A model generated the notes under the pieces. The model worked only from the letters and a program-made list of their open reading frames with translations, had not been told where the DNA came from and did no database searches. Of a stretch of 64,000 nucleotides of DNA, positions 1 through 14,290 are shown piece after piece; position 1 is the stretch's first letter, and the number at the start of each line of letters is the position of its first letter. The stretch lies in assembly GCA_035771165.1 (NCBI GenBank), contig JAWNZC010000291.1, positions 1,137,001 to 1,201,000 on the forward strand, in the 5' to 3' direction. The DNA comes from Paragorgia papillata. Taxonomy: Eukaryota; Cnidaria; Anthozoa; Scleralcyonacea; Coralliidae. Both the position numbers and the translations under genes were made by a program.

Positions 1-34
1 TCTTTTGTTGAAACTTGATTGCAGTTCATTCATA

Positions 35-3168
<3,134 letters not shown>

Positions 3169-3365
3169 GGTCAAGAGAAATTATGGGAAAAGACACTGCG
3201 CATTATCATACAATATGGTACAATACAAACAGCGAAATAAAAGTAGTGTGCTGCGTAGGCAGTGCTGAAATACAAATCGAAATATCGTAAGGTTTGAGTG
3301 CTGCGGAAATTTATATTGAACGTAGTTCGAGCGAAGGTCCTTATGGTCAGAGAGAAACGTAAGCC

Positions 3366-3502
3366 TTAAGCCGGTTTTCCACCAGGCGATTTTTTTCGCG
3401 CGAAGCGACTTTCTTTTGTTCGAATTCAATAGATTTCTGATTAGTTCCAGCTCAGAGCTCATGAGACAAAAGAAAAAGTCGCCTAGTGGAAAACCGGCTT
3501 AA
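3366..3502. mobile_element. Small TIR element, TTAAGCCGGTTTTCCACYAGGCGA ends, 137 bp
   Basis: The left end TTAAGCCGGTTTTCC and right end GGAAAACCGGCTTAA are inverted. The similarity runs inward through the GGCGA and AAGAAAAAGTCGCC regions. No ORF is present. It is inserted between dispersed-family fragments downstream of TEX261. Confidence 0.75.
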
Positions 3503-3526
3503 TAAGAGCCTTCGCTCGAAACGTTA

Positions 3527-3857
3527 AGCCCCGCACAGACGACCAAGTTTTCCTTGACAAGTTTTATTTGTTCGTGTGTACAACACAAATTGACAAGTTT
3601 TTCCTTGATGGTCATGCCAGCTTTTGAACAAGGAAATTTGTTCGTGTGTATAGTCGTCAAGGAAAACTTGACAAGATCATCTCCTAAGCTTATTAATACG
3701 CGATCATTGCCGTCAAGGAAAACTTGTCCAACCGTACACACGAGCAATTATAACTTGTCAAGGAAAATTGTTGGGAAAAAACGTGTTCATCGTACACACG
3801 AGCAAGGAAAGTTACCAAGGAACTTGTCAAGGAAAACTTGGTCGTCTGTGCGGGGCT
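3527..3857 (+). mobile_element. PIF/Harbinger-like MITE, 331 bp, TTA target duplication
   Basis: Inverted termini AGCCCCGCACAGACGACCAA and its complement flank a body of repeated CAAGTTTTCCTTGAC words. The bases TTA (3524-3526 and 3858-3860) directly flank both ends, the 3-bp target duplication typical of PIF/Harbinger elements. ORFs in the region (130 aa and 82 aa) are translations of this element. A second copy of identical length lies at 4894-5224 in the opposite orientation. Confidence 0.85.
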
Positions 3858-4210
3858 TTACGGCCTTCGCTCGAAACGTTAGACTTGAACTATGTTCAAT
3901 ATTTTCGGCAGTACTCAAACCTCACTTTATTTCGATTTATGACTGATACAATACAGCTTTTTGACGATAATTTCGCTTTTCACAGCTGAATACTGGCGTA
4001 ATTAAATGGGCTTTGTCACCCTATTTTTAGCAATTCTTGCAAAAACAAAATTATCCCAAAATTGATACTAAAAAAAACAAAATTGATAAAAGAGATACCT
4101 GCACAAAAGCACGGATGGTCAAAATTAAAGCAAGAATTGCAAATCATTGACATCTTGATTTCTAATTCTCTGAAAGTTTTTATGGCGATAATGTAATATA
4201 GATAAATTTT

Positions 4211-4698
4211 GTGGAAACACCACGTATAATTTTTTTTTAAATTTTTTTATTTGCTAATCTGCTGTATTATAGTAAATATTAGTAAATATTTATTATTATT
4301 ATATAAATAAAATAGAGTGTTTTATTGATTTTTCCGCCACTAATAAAAGTGATAATCTCACATGTGCGATTATTTATTATAATCGCACATGTGACGATTA
4401 TCGCTGAATCAGCATTATAGTTTAAAGCAATTTTTGCAAGGCAATAGGATAATTTTTTTATATAATAAACAGAACAATACATGGATGTGCGGAAATATGA
4501 AATTTATTTCTCGTGTTGACCAAGATATCTTACTCGTTCGTTTCGCTCACTCGTGAGATATCCTGGTCAACACTCGAAATAAAATTCATATTTCCGCACA
4601 TCCATGTATTATTCTCTATTTATTTACTATTAATTATTTTATTATTTACTGTATTAGCTTAGCAAATAAAAAAAATTATACGTGCATGGTGTTTCCAC
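4211..4698. mobile_element. TIR element with GTGGAAACACCACGTATAAT ends, carrying a nested palindrome
   Basis: The left end GTGGAAACACCACGTATAAT and right end TTATACGTGCATGGTGTTTCC are inverted copies. Inside are a hairpin at about 4352-4404 (ATCGCACATGTG arms) and a larger palindrome at 4476-4610. The palindrome arms start AATACATGGATGTGCGGAAA and close at about 4545. The region is strongly AT-rich and non-coding. Confidence 0.7.
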
Positions 4699-4893
4699 AC
4701 TAACTTATCTATATATCTTGATTTCCGTTGGCCAGAAGGCAATCGCTTTTAGGCCAAAATGTGTAAAAACTTGTTTTAGGTGACTCGCATTTCACAATCG
4801 AATTAATGTACAGATTTAATTTTGAAGTTTGAAGCTCAGAATTTCAACATAGGACAACGAAGGCTAAAAATAGCGTAGCATATAGCCCATTTA

Positions 4894-5224
4894 AGCCACA
4901 CACAGACGACCAAGTTTTCCTTGACAAGTTCCTTGGTAACTTTCCTTGCTCGTGTGTACGATGAACACGTTTTTTTCCCAACAATTTTCCTTGACAAGTT
5001 ATAATTGCTCGTGTGTACGGTTGGACAAGTTTTCCTTGACGGTATTAAATGATCGCGTAATAAGCTTAAGAGATGATCTTGTCAAGTTTTCCTTGACGAC
5101 TATATACACACGAACAAATTTCCTTGTTCAAAAGCTGGCATGACAGGAAAAACTTGTCAATTTGTGTCGTACATACGAACAAATAAAACTTCTCAAGGAA
5201 AAACTTGGTCGTCTGTGCGGGGCT
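4894..5224 (-). mobile_element. Second copy of the 331-bp Harbinger-like MITE
   Basis: Same length and internal word order as 3527-3857 but reversed. Termini are AGCCACACACAGACGACCAA on the left and the complement of AGCCCCGCACAGACGACCAA on the right, with TTA at 4891-4893 and 5225-5227. Two intact copies 1 kb apart in opposite orientation suggest a fairly young family. Confidence 0.85.
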
Positions 5225-5266
5225 TTAAGGATGGTACAGTATTACGGCTAAATATATTGAACAGAC

Positions 5267-5608
5267 AGTTTTTGGTTTCCTTGCTTCGTTTTTGAGATAT
5301 TCCAGCTTGTTTGATATGCAAATGCACAACTTTTTACGTCACATGTGCATAATGAGTATTATGAGTTACCGAGAGAAGGTTACATATCTTTGCTATTGTG
5401 AAACAAAATCACTTGGAATTCTACATGTATGGTGTTGTGGGTAGAAACACGCACATGCTTCCTTTGAGTTAAGCCCATGTTTTCATAATAGCAAAGATAT
5501 GTAACCTTTTCTGATAACTCATTATGCACATGTGACGTAAAAAGTTGTGTCATTTGCATATCAAACAAGCTGGAATATCTCAAAAACGAAGCAAGGAAAC
5601 CAAAAACT
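5267..5608. repeat. Foldback element with about 100-bp arms
   Basis: The left arm begins AGTTTTTGGTTTCCTTGCTT and the right arm ends GCAAGGAAACCAAAAACT. Pairing continues through GATATTCCAGCTTGTTTGAT and GCACATGTGACGT, and a second pair of complementary words (TTACATATCTTTGCTATTGT) lies further in. No coding content. Confidence 0.85.
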
Positions 5609-6308
5609 GCAAAAGATGTTATTTTATCATTTTAGATGTTCTTTTCAATAAGACAAACTTAATTTTCGAGTCATATGCCCTTTAAGGAAACGCATACGTA
5701 GGGCTACGTTTTTCATTGACGATATTTTATAGTGATCCACTGATCCTTGATCAGGTCAGAAACAAATGTTAATTAACTTAAATGGACGCAAAATCATGGC
5801 CAGCGAACAGAATTTGAAAGGAAACATTTTGAAAAGGCCAAGGATAACAGAAACAAGACTTCAAGTTACAAAATAATTTGTGTTGTTTTTATAATTTTAT
5901 ATATCTATGCAAGTATCATGCATGCCTGCATGACCGAAGACAAAGATCTTGAAGACGGAAGAAACAACTTTTGATTAGCATTTTCTTTCATATTGCCTAC
6001 GTGCGGGGCCTCTGTCCACACGGTTTTTACGGATTAGGCATCTGTCCACGCGTATACTAAACGAAAACGGCGTTTTCCTCTCCTCATGTGACACGTTTTG
6101 TTTTTTTAAAGTTGCGTTTTCATAAGATGAGCTTGTAACTTGTTGTCTTGTTCATAAAGTCACGTTCAAAAGTTTTCGAGTGGGATGCTGTAGGCCGCTA
6201 GCATTCTCCAGAAGACATGCATGACGTCATAAAATCAGAATGAATATAGACAATATATCGAACAGTAGACACATGAATTCATTTTGCTATTAACCCATTG
6301 CTGCCTAG

Positions 6309-6917
6309 GAAGTCTGACGTTAAACAGAGTAAATTAGTCTGGCGTTAAACAGAGTAAAATAGTCTGGCGTTAAACAGAGTAAAATAGTCTGGTGTTAAAC
6401 AGAGTAAAATAGTCTGGTGTTAAACAGAGTAAAATAGTCTGGTGTTAAACAGAGTAAAATAGTCTGGCGTTAAACAGAGTAAAATAGTCTGGTGTTAAAC
6501 AGAGTAAAATAGTCTGGCGTTAAACAGAGTAAAATAGTCTGGTGTTAAACAGAGTAAAATAGTCTGGTGTTAATAGACAGAGTAAAATAGTCTGGCGTTA
6601 ATAGACAGAGTAAATTAGTCTGGCGTTAAACAGAGTAAAATAGTCTGGCGTTAAACAGAGTAAAAGTAGTCTGGCGTTAAACAGAGTAAAATAGTCTGGT
6701 GTTAAACAGAGTAAAATAGTCTGGCGTTAAACAGAGTAAAATAGTCTGGCGTTAAACAGAGTAAAATAGTCTGGTGTTAAACAGAGTAAAATAGTCTGGC
6801 GTTAAACAGAGTAAAATAGTCTGGTGTTAAACAGAGTAAAATAGTCTGGCGTTAGACAGAGTAAAATAGTCTGGTGTTTTATATAGACACAGCATGCAAA
6901 ATAGTCTGGCGTTAAAC
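6309..6917. repeat. 25-bp tandem satellite, about 24 units
   Basis: The unit is GTCTGGCGTTAAACAGAGTA plus AAATA, with GCG/GTG alternation and a few TAGACAGAG variants. The reverse complement of the unit (ACTCTGTTTAACGCCAGAC) matches the core of a dispersed repeat found elsewhere in the window, so the array appears to be an amplified slice of that repeat. A last partial unit resumes at 7429 after an insertion. Confidence 0.9.
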
Positions 6918-7428
6918 CAGGCTTGGACTGGCCTATGTGCCAGTGCCATTGTGCCAATGGCACATGCGCCCCCTTTAGTATACCCCAACTGCGCCCCATG
7001 AACTATTTTTGCTAAAATAGATATAAAACAGTATGGCTGTCCATTGCATGTAGTTTGTTACTGAATATTCTGCTTTCTTAGGGGTCGATTACATGAGCCG
7101 GGCTAGCCAGGTTAACCCAGAGCTGACTCGTGTCACGAAATTCTTTCCTCGGCCACAAAAGGAGATTTTAATCAACGTTAGGATTAGTTTACATCTAAAC
7201 TAAACCAATTGAGTTGCTGCTCCGTAAGATATATTTTATTCCGGCAAATGGTTACATGTATAACGTTTCTGTGAGTTAATCATACATGGGAGAACAATGA
7301 CAACAACAATCACAAATTTGTCTGTAATGCATCTTAGTAGGCCAATGTCATTATTTATTAATTTATTTTATTAACTGCGCCCCTCTCCCTAAAGGCACCG
7401 CCCCTAATACGAAACCAGTCTGACTCTG
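6918..7428. mobile_element. hAT-like non-autonomous element inserted in the satellite, 8-bp TSD
   Basis: The element starts CAGGCTTGGACTGG and ends CCAGTCTGACTCTG, imperfect inverted termini of the CAG..CTG type. The octamer CGTTAAAC occurs at 6910-6917 and again at 7429-7436, splitting one satellite unit exactly as an 8-bp target duplication would. No transposase ORF is present in its 511 bp. The insertion is therefore younger than the array. Confidence 0.75.
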
Positions 7429-7738
7429 CGTTAAACAGAGTAAAATGTTATTTAACTTACCAAGAACGAAACAAGAGTTAGAAAGGAAGATATATACTCA
7501 TTAGCATGCGGGATAACTGGTTATCCCACTATGCATATATTCATCAGTTGAATAAAGGATTTAACCAGTCTGGAGTAGAACAATGAAATGTGGGTGTTAA
7601 AGTGTCTGCGGAGTGCTTGCGTCAAGACTTCGTTACCATAGTGATATTGTAGTATTTAGTTGACACTGACGTCAGTATAACTGAAAGAAGTTCTGAAGCA
7701 AGGGCGCGATTGAGTGTGCGATCGCGTATAGCAACATT

Positions 7739-8104
7739 AGGGACCTTAAGATCTACGAGGGCAACTTCGAGGACGACGTCCTTCAAACAAAAGCATTCTT
7801 CTTTCGAAACAAAGATAATGAATACTTTCTAGTCCCAAGAGTGATCTGAACACCGTCCTCGCTCTATATACAACGCCACTCAGAGCATTTTCACGTCTTC
7901 AGGACGACGTTGACTCGTGGGGTGATGAGAACTGTTGTCTGAGATTGCCTTAACACAGACATTGCAACCGTTTTAACACTTTGAAAATTATAAAACAAGC
8001 TTCATGTATTGAATACAGTAGTCAGTTAACCGTGACTTCTTTTTAATGCTAAAATTTGAATTGCTTTTTAACCGCCATCGTCGTCCTAGCATCTTAAGGT
8101 CCCT
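7739..8104 (+). mobile_element. TIR element AGGGACYTTA family, copy 1
   Basis: Ends AGGGACCTTAAGAT and ATCTTAAGGTCCCT are inverted. The body contains GAGGACGACGTCCTT and AGGACGACGTTGAC. A related copy lies at 22034-22385 in opposite internal orientation. ATT precedes and follows the element, a possible 3-bp duplication. Confidence 0.7.
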
Positions 8105-9099
8105 ATTTTAACGTTACGTGCAGTTTGTAAAAACAGTCGTGACTTGAATTAGCGAATAGTACGCTGTTCGTAGCGGTCTTAAGTGGCTCTATAGAGCACT
8201 TGCACTTATTCCCTTGGTGGAGAACGGATGTTCAATATAAACTTAAAATTTCCATTGATTTAATATTTGCTTTGTTGAACGTCGGGACTTTGAAATTGTA
8301 TTCAGCTGCAGGCCCAGTTGTTCAAAAGGCGATTAGCTTAATCCTGGTTTATAGATTTGTGTAAAATTCGTTAAACTTTTGTAATAGGAAGTTTGGACTA
8401 AAGTAGAATAGTCAAAAAGAACACATGCACTGCAATAAAAGGGCGGATTATATTTTTATATAATATGGTGCCTGATTTGCAGCATAATAATTTGTGTTCT
8501 ACCACGGTGGCGACAATGCACTGTTATTAGTAGTATGTTTCATAAATTTACCAGTTTTTTTCGCTCATCTACTTTACGTTTGACCACAGCAGTTCAGTTT
8601 CACGTGAAGTGTCTAGTTTCAGTCGATATAGGTCGTAAAATATGCCTGCGGTTTCATGTATGTTTGGGTGAAGAATGAAGCGTAGAAAGATTTGTGTATA
8701 GGTCTGTGTTCTTTGGATAACCCTCAACGCGTTTCGACCTTCCAGTCTTCTTCAGGAAGGATTTTGAGTCGATGTTGAAATCAGTAATGTTAAGACGAGA
8801 TTACAGATATTTATAGAAGGCGTGTGCAACACTGAAGTAAATTAAATAGACAAGTTAAAAGGGTTAGCTTACATGAATGTACCCTATAGCCACTCGCCGC
8901 ACGTTGGGACAGGAAAATGATATGACATTGCCTATTTTTTTTTTCAAAAAAGGTGATCTTGTTATGGAAGTACTCCTGTAGAGAAACTCACCATGCACGT
9001 ACTGGTTGGGTTAGATTAATTCGAATCATAACGCCCACCGGCGGCACCCACAGAACTCCTTGAACACTGCACGGAATTTCATCATTCCGACACAACATT
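8105..9099. other. Intergenic stretch without recognised gene
   Basis: I see no credible exon here. Around 8690-8790 there is a CAACGCGTTTCGACCTTCCA stretch followed by a CTTCAGGAAGG motif, reminiscent of the hairpin repeats elsewhere in the window but without a clear partner. Confidence 0.5.
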
Positions 9100-9277
9100 A
9101 AGGCCTGACCAAACGAAAAAACCGTTTGGCCACCCTGTTGAATGATGTTGAACGTTGTTGAATGGTGTTGAATGATGTTGAACGAAATTTGAACATGTTC
9201 AAATTTTCGTTCAACATGCGTTCAACAATGTTGAACGATGTTGCATGAAATGTTCGGAAAGCGTTTGGTCAGGCCTT
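9100..9277. mobile_element. TIR element AAGGCCTGRCCAAACG family, copy 1
   Basis: Termini are AAGGCCTGACCAAACG and CGTTTGGTCAGGCCTT. The body is built from GTTGAATG/GTTGAACG words and the palindrome TTGAACATGTTCAAAT. A longer copy lies at 16893-17127. Confidence 0.85.
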
Positions 9278-9365
9278 AAACCCTCGCAGACCTTCTTTGT
9301 GTCTCGTCCCCCCTCCCAACTAATAAAGAACATCTGTCTAACACCATAAATATATATATTGACCT

Positions 9366-9810
9366 AGCCTAAAGTGAAAAGGCGGTACACTGCCGAGAAA
9401 TTCGAGAATAATTTTGATAACGAAAATACTGACGTTTCGAGCGGACCCCTTCATCGCGGAAAAATGTGTTATCAAAACTATTCATGGCAATTCACCACCT
9501 TTTTCACTTTGTTCTATCTAAGTAAAACACTGCCTACGAAGCACTCTACTACTTGTAGATATAAGCCAAAGAAATCACGTGTCGGTAGAATGTTTGGCCA
9601 ATGGTCCCGCCGCCGTGTTTTAAATTCGGCTTTTAAATTGTATTTTTTTCTGCGTCGCAAATCGGCATGTCCTTTGGATTTCAAGATTTATACAACCAAC
9701 TATTCTCTCTTTCCTGTCCGAATCGGTCTTTAGTATTTTATTCTGGCTAACGCCAGACGATTTATGATTTATTCACCTCTGGGGAAGCCCTCGGACAGGA
9801 CTGGGTGAAA
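9366..9810. repeat. Composite of two dispersed repeats (hairpin family plus CTAACGCCAGACG family)
   Basis: 9366-9560 matches 29288-29480: AAAGTGAAAAGGYGGTAMACTG, GATAACGAAA, CTGACGTTTCGAGCGGA, ending in AAACACTGCCTAC. 9708-9810 matches 59552-59650 (TCTTTCCTGTCCGA, TTCTGGCTAACGCCAGACG, CACCTCTGGGGAAGCC). The 119-aa ORF at 9374-9733 runs across both and is not a gene. Confidence 0.75.
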
Positions 9811-10691
9811 GGAAAATGTCTTTGTTTTGTTTTTTCTTTGTTTATGTTCATAAGAAAAGTAATTACACATTGACAGATGAAGACAATCTGAATAGTTTTA
9901 AACTAGCAGTAAAAACACACCATGTCTTGTTTACGCGACGAGTTGTAAGCGTTGTGCGTATATTGTACAGGAAGCGGTTTGTCCTAAATGGTCGTAATTA
10001 GTCACAATCGGAAATCTTAAAACCATTGTTTCCTGACATTGTCGTGGAACCTCTTCATCACGACACAACCGCAAAAAATGCCCCAAATTTCCTACAATTT
10101 ACAACTTTTTGCCGACGCTAACAATTCGGTGTTGATTCTCCAGTGAAACTGTTTTGCGACCGTGGTGTTTTTAATTTCAGCCTGAAATTTCACCTTTCGT
10201 GCGTAACCTTACGTTTGCATGACAAGGCGGGGAGATTGCGATTGGTTGATGCAATAACAATATATGAACGAGTTATTAGAGGTGATTTGGGAGGGATTAT
10301 TAGAGAACATCAGAGGCCTTTATTTTGATATACCATCGATGTATTTTTACACTGTAATTATGTTTTAAAAACGTGAAAATACACAGTTGGAAAAACCACA
10401 AATAGAAATTTCTGCGCCAATGGAGACACCTTGTCGGGGCATGTCAGCTGTAATCGTTCAATAATGCTGACGTCAGGGCCCTGAAAACGGAAGTTGTGTT
10501 ATGTTGGATGTTGGGCGCGGTATAGCTCTGAGACTTGATTGGTTGGTTGGATGTTTGATGGACGTGCCGTTCCAAACAAAAGGCGTTCGATTTCACGATT
10601 TCCATGTTAGAGTTTGAAAACAACAACACTGTGCTGTTGAGAAAGTGAAAAGCAAAGCAAGTTCTTAATATTTCATTTTGCGGTCGGGAAA
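9811..10691. other. Upstream region of PAIP2
   Basis: No exon is recognised. The last 250 bp before the PAIP2 start (from about 10440) is less AT-rich than its surroundings and probably holds the promoter and 5' UTR. I cannot place a transcription start. Confidence 0.35.
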
Positions 10692-13082
10692 ATGATGGAT
10701 CGTGCCAAGAGAAGCAACGAGGTCTTCGAAGATTTCGAATGGATGGAAAAGATGGACGAATTCGACAAGCAAATCGAAGAGCAGATCTGGGAAGAGGAGT
10801 TCATTCGGAGTTGCATCGAACAACTACTCGACGAAGAAGAAGACAGAGAAACCATGACAGCTGCCGAAATCCTGCAGCAGAAAATGGAGAGCGAGAAGCT
10901 AGAAGGAAGGAAGACGGGAAGCGATTCACAATCCAAAGTCGATGCCTTCTCGTCGAACTATAGAAATGGTTTATCGAATTCATTCTCGGTGAGTATTAAA
11001 CTTAGCTCAAACTCTAACTTTTCCCACTTTTACCTCAGTATCTGGGCTTCTTCGTCTTCATCGCTCAATAACAGATTCACTTATCAATATAAAACTGCTT
11101 TGGGTTCGATAGTTTTTTTACGTAGTATAAGAAAGGGTGAACAACATTTATAGAAAGCTGACGTATTTCCAAATGCTGTTTCGTAGTTTTAAACATTTAA
11201 GCTTAAATGGCTTCCAAGGCACTATTTTTTAGAATTTACATTGTTTAAAATGCTTCGCGATCTTGTTAATATATTTTACTACTCTTTGTTTTGGTCAAGA
11301 TGTGTGTGACTTGAGAATTCGATATCAGTTTACACCATTTCCAGACATGTTGGCTGCTTGTCAAAATTGAATATGAAACTTGTAAATAAAAGTTCTGAAG
11401 CATATTCTTCAGTTATGCAAAAATAAGGCAACGACAAAGCAAAAAGGAAGCGAGGATTTCCTCATTCTTCAACAAAGGTTGTAGCTGTCAGGAAAATGTT
11501 GTACTATTTTTTTTAATATTTACTTATAATTCTATCATTAACCTTTACATTGCATAAATGTTGACCTCTCCACTTCACTAATCTAACAATACTATTCACT
11601 GTACAAATATTTGGTCACACCACCTGGCTGTGGTGATTTTTCACAGTTGTGATAATGGTCTGAGGGTTTTCCAGATAATTTATTACACTATAGTACACTA
11701 TAACATCTGGTTCTCTAAAAGTCTTTAAATATTGTACATCAAGCTGTTACTTAACTCAAAGTATAATTATTCTACTGGTGGTCAAAGTTTTATTTGTTTC
11801 TATTTTTAAATATACTTAACCTGAATGACCGGTTGATTTACCCCAAAAGCACATGTTGAAACCACAAACTTAAAACATGTATTCTCAAATATTATAGACC
11901 TTATTCATCATAAATGATTGCCAAATATTCTTTTGTATGCATATAAATTAGCACTTATGAACTCGTTTTCATGTGCAAAATTAAAAATAATTTTTACTTT
12001 AAAACAAGGTCATAAAGACTAATTTATATGCACATAAAAGAATTTTAAATTGTTGGCCAATTATGAATATTGGTCTAGAGGGTTTAATAATAAAATTGAG
12101 TATAAGGCCACATAGAAAAAATTCCTCGATTCTCACCACATTTGGAAAACACAGGTTTATCAAAAAAAAATTCATTATAAATTTTTTTTATAAAAGTTCA
12201 AAATTAGGGCTTCATTTTTGCAAGAAATACTTATATAGCGGTTGCAATTTTAAAACCAAAATGTATAGAATTCCCTATTTTTGGTATCACAAACAAATAT
12301 TTTCAAAAGTATGTTTATAATAAAATTCAACATTTTTATACTTTTAAAAAGCACTATAATTACTGTGTTTACATTATGTGAATTCAATGTTTAGGTGATA
12401 ATTATTTGGGTTTACCAGTGAGATTAGAGTACTGTAAGTGTAAATTTATAACACAGCTGTCAATTGTCACTTCTATGTCAATAGTTGTACCCACAAAAAT
12501 AATAAACAAGAAGAAGAAATTAATGTAGTAAGGTTGTTTTGAAGAAAATATGAGGATTAAAGTATATAAGATATACTCAATCAGTTTTGATGTAATAGAT
12601 CAAACACTTGTTTATCGTGTTTCATCAGGGGTTCCAAACACGAGAAAACAAATGAAAACCAAGGGCGTAGCCCCAAGGTTTTTATTGTTTTCAAGTATTT
12701 GGAGTCCCCTGAAGAAACACAATAAACGAGTGTTGGATCTTGCTTCTCAAAAGAGTATTTGCATTGCAATTTGTGGTGTTTTCTTTATTGATTTCAATAT
12801 GCAGATTAAGAAATGTGATCCAGTTCACTAGGAAGTTTCCTACAGGTTTTCATTGGTTTTCATCAACTCTGTCTAACACCAGATGGTTTTACTTGTTGAA
12901 GAAAGGGCCCTCAGCCAGCCTACAGGCAGCAATGGTTTTAAAAAGTCCATGCCTGCCAAAAAGGTCTGAATATTGTTTCACGTTATATTTTATTTGTATT
13001 AATTTTATAGACAGTCCAGTCAAGCAAGCTTAATCCAAATGCTGCAGTATTTGTACCACGTCGCTTACAGACATCATCGTAG
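10692..13082 (+). CDS. PAIP2: Poly(A)-binding-protein-interacting protein 2 homologue, complete, two coding exons
   Basis: Exons 10692-10988 and 13011-13082 (GTGAGT donor, ATAG acceptor, phase 0) give 122 aa against 127 in human PAIP2. Residues about 13-55 form the acidic PAM1-type helix region (FEDFEWMEKMDEFDKQIEEQ, then IWEEEFI). The second exon encodes only the PAM2 motif, residues 105-115 SKLNPNAAVFVP, the peptide that docks on the MLLE domain of PABP. PAIP2 represses translation by displacing PABP from poly(A) and from eIF4G. Two adjacent ATGs start the frame and I took the first. The 2-kb intron holds MITEs. An ATTAAA at 13211-13216 may be the polyadenylation signal. The frame continuing past 10988 to 11153 is intron read-through. 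Confidence 0.93.
11897..12077. mobile_element. TIR element TAGACCTTATTCAT family, in PAIP2 intron
   Basis: Ends TAGACCTTATTCATCATAA and TTATGAATATTGGTCTA are inverted. The body contains TATGCACATAAAAGAATT. Relatives are at about 40513-40679 (in DUS4L intron 5, same internal words) and a more diverged one at about 52205-52395. Confidence 0.65.
12589..12855. mobile_element. Palindromic repeat copy 1 (GGCGTAGCCCC family)
   Basis: Closely related to 63555-63830. Shared words include TGTTTCATCAGGGGTTCCAA, GGCGTAGCCCC, TTTGGAGTCCCC, GATTTCAATATGCAGATTAA and GATCCAGTTCACTAGGAA. The left and right halves around GGCGTAGCCCC are complementary, so it folds back. Both copies keep an ORF of similar length, which I attribute to shared ancestry of the repeat and not to a protein. 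Confidence 0.75.
12855..12945. repeat. Dispersed CTCTGTCTAACRCCAGAYG repeat, PAIP2 intron copy
   Basis: Core CTCTGTCTAACACCAGATGG, then a stretch ending AGGCAGCAATGG. Further members: 1365-1480 (two), 6290-6330, 23655-23690, 41300-41412, 46440-46590, 50070-50155, 50870-50940, 59395-59490 and 59552-59650. Each is roughly 100 bp with the same order: AACCC/TACTCC start, ACTCTGTCTAACGCCAGA core, GATTTTACTC, GGGGA and GGGTTAA end. Confidence 0.75.
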
Positions 13083-13950
13083 CAACACACCACGCATATA
13101 CAGCAGAATGGACGTGGCATTGGGTCTCCATTGTGTAAAATAATTCTAAATTATTGTACATAAAATCATTTTTACGTTTGCGTTGCCACATTTGTAAAGA
13201 TATATTTTAAATTAAATGGTTCTACAAAATAAGATGTCGTGTTTTGCATTAGCGAGGCTACCCTTCATTGGCCCTTGGCAGTGTCAGACCTTAGTTAGAG
13301 TTGAAAATTTCCAAGTTTCCAAGAAATTTAATTAAAGACCCATTTGTTAAAAGAGAAACGAGCAACATTAAAAAAGGAGGGAAACTGCTGGAAATGTGAA
13401 CATTAAGATAAAAATAGAAATGGAAAAAGAGAGAAAATGAATGTTTGATATTCCTTCAAGTTGCAAAAGTTTAAAAATTAATATAATCGCAAAATAATAG
13501 CAATTTTAACATTTTAAGTGAGTTGAAATTAAAACTTTATTTTTGAGTATCTAATGTTTAGTATGTTACACATGTAGTTCAACCTTAACCCATTTATACT
13601 CTGCTTTTCCAGACAGAAATTGAACATTTTTTGAAACCAAATTTCAAAAAAATTATCCTAGAAAAAAATTGAACATACCTTGTGCTTGGCCAAAAATAAC
13701 TGGTGTAAAAAATGATCCTGTTCCAGACAAAAAGATTGACTAAAAATATCCACTAGTCCTTTTTGACAGCTAGACTTTATATGAAACGACCTATTTAAGG
13801 CTGAACAGAAATGGATAGTAGAATGAAAAGCTTTCAGCCAATGCAAAGCGGCAAAAACAACAAGTATGCCAGAAAGAAGAGAAGAAAAAGAAGAGGATTA
13901 ACGGGGATATCTAGGAATCAGAGGAATTGGAAACTAATGTATACCCCAAT
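13083..13950. other. PAIP2 downstream region, no further gene seen
   Basis: Holds the likely PAIP2 3' UTR to about 13240 and AT-rich sequence. A short ORF (13811-14029) begins with a basic stretch but runs straight into the satellite at 13955, so I do not call it. Confidence 0.45.
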
Positions 13951-13954
13951 CTTC

Positions 13955-14290
13955 AGCACTAACCACTACCGTCCACTGGTATCCACAAGCGATCACCAGC
14001 ATCCACTAGTAACCATTAGTATCCACTAGTATCCAAAGGCGACCTCTAGTAACCATTAGTATTCACTAGCATCCACTAGTATCTACAAGGGATCACTAGT
14101 ATCTACTAGTGACCACCAGCGTCCATTAACGACCATTAGCATACACTAGCGTCCACTACTAACCACTAACGTACATTAACATACACTAATATCCCCCAGT
14201 GTCCACTGGCAACCACTAACATATATTAGCATACACCAGTATCCCCTAGCGTCCACCAGCATACACTAGTATCCCTTAGCGTCCACTTAG
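13955..14290. repeat. Irregular minisatellite of TATCCACTAG / AACCATTAG words
   Basis: About 30 degenerate 10-12-bp units (ATCCACTAGT, AACCATTAGT, ATACACTAGC, GTCCACTAAC) follow each other. Units are mixed and no longer period is evident. Confidence 0.8.

Noticed and set aside
9374..9733. 119-aa ORF
   Set aside because: Spans two dispersed repeats that recur at 29288-29480 and 59552-59650.
12550..12831. 93-aa ORF with an 84-aa relative at 63545-63799, as if a conserved small protein
   Set aside because: Both lie in the same palindromic repeat family. Similarity continues past the stops and there are no splice or start signals.
13811..14029. Basic short ORF before the minisatellite
   Set aside because: The frame soon enters the ATCCACTAGT array. 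No homology and no splice context.
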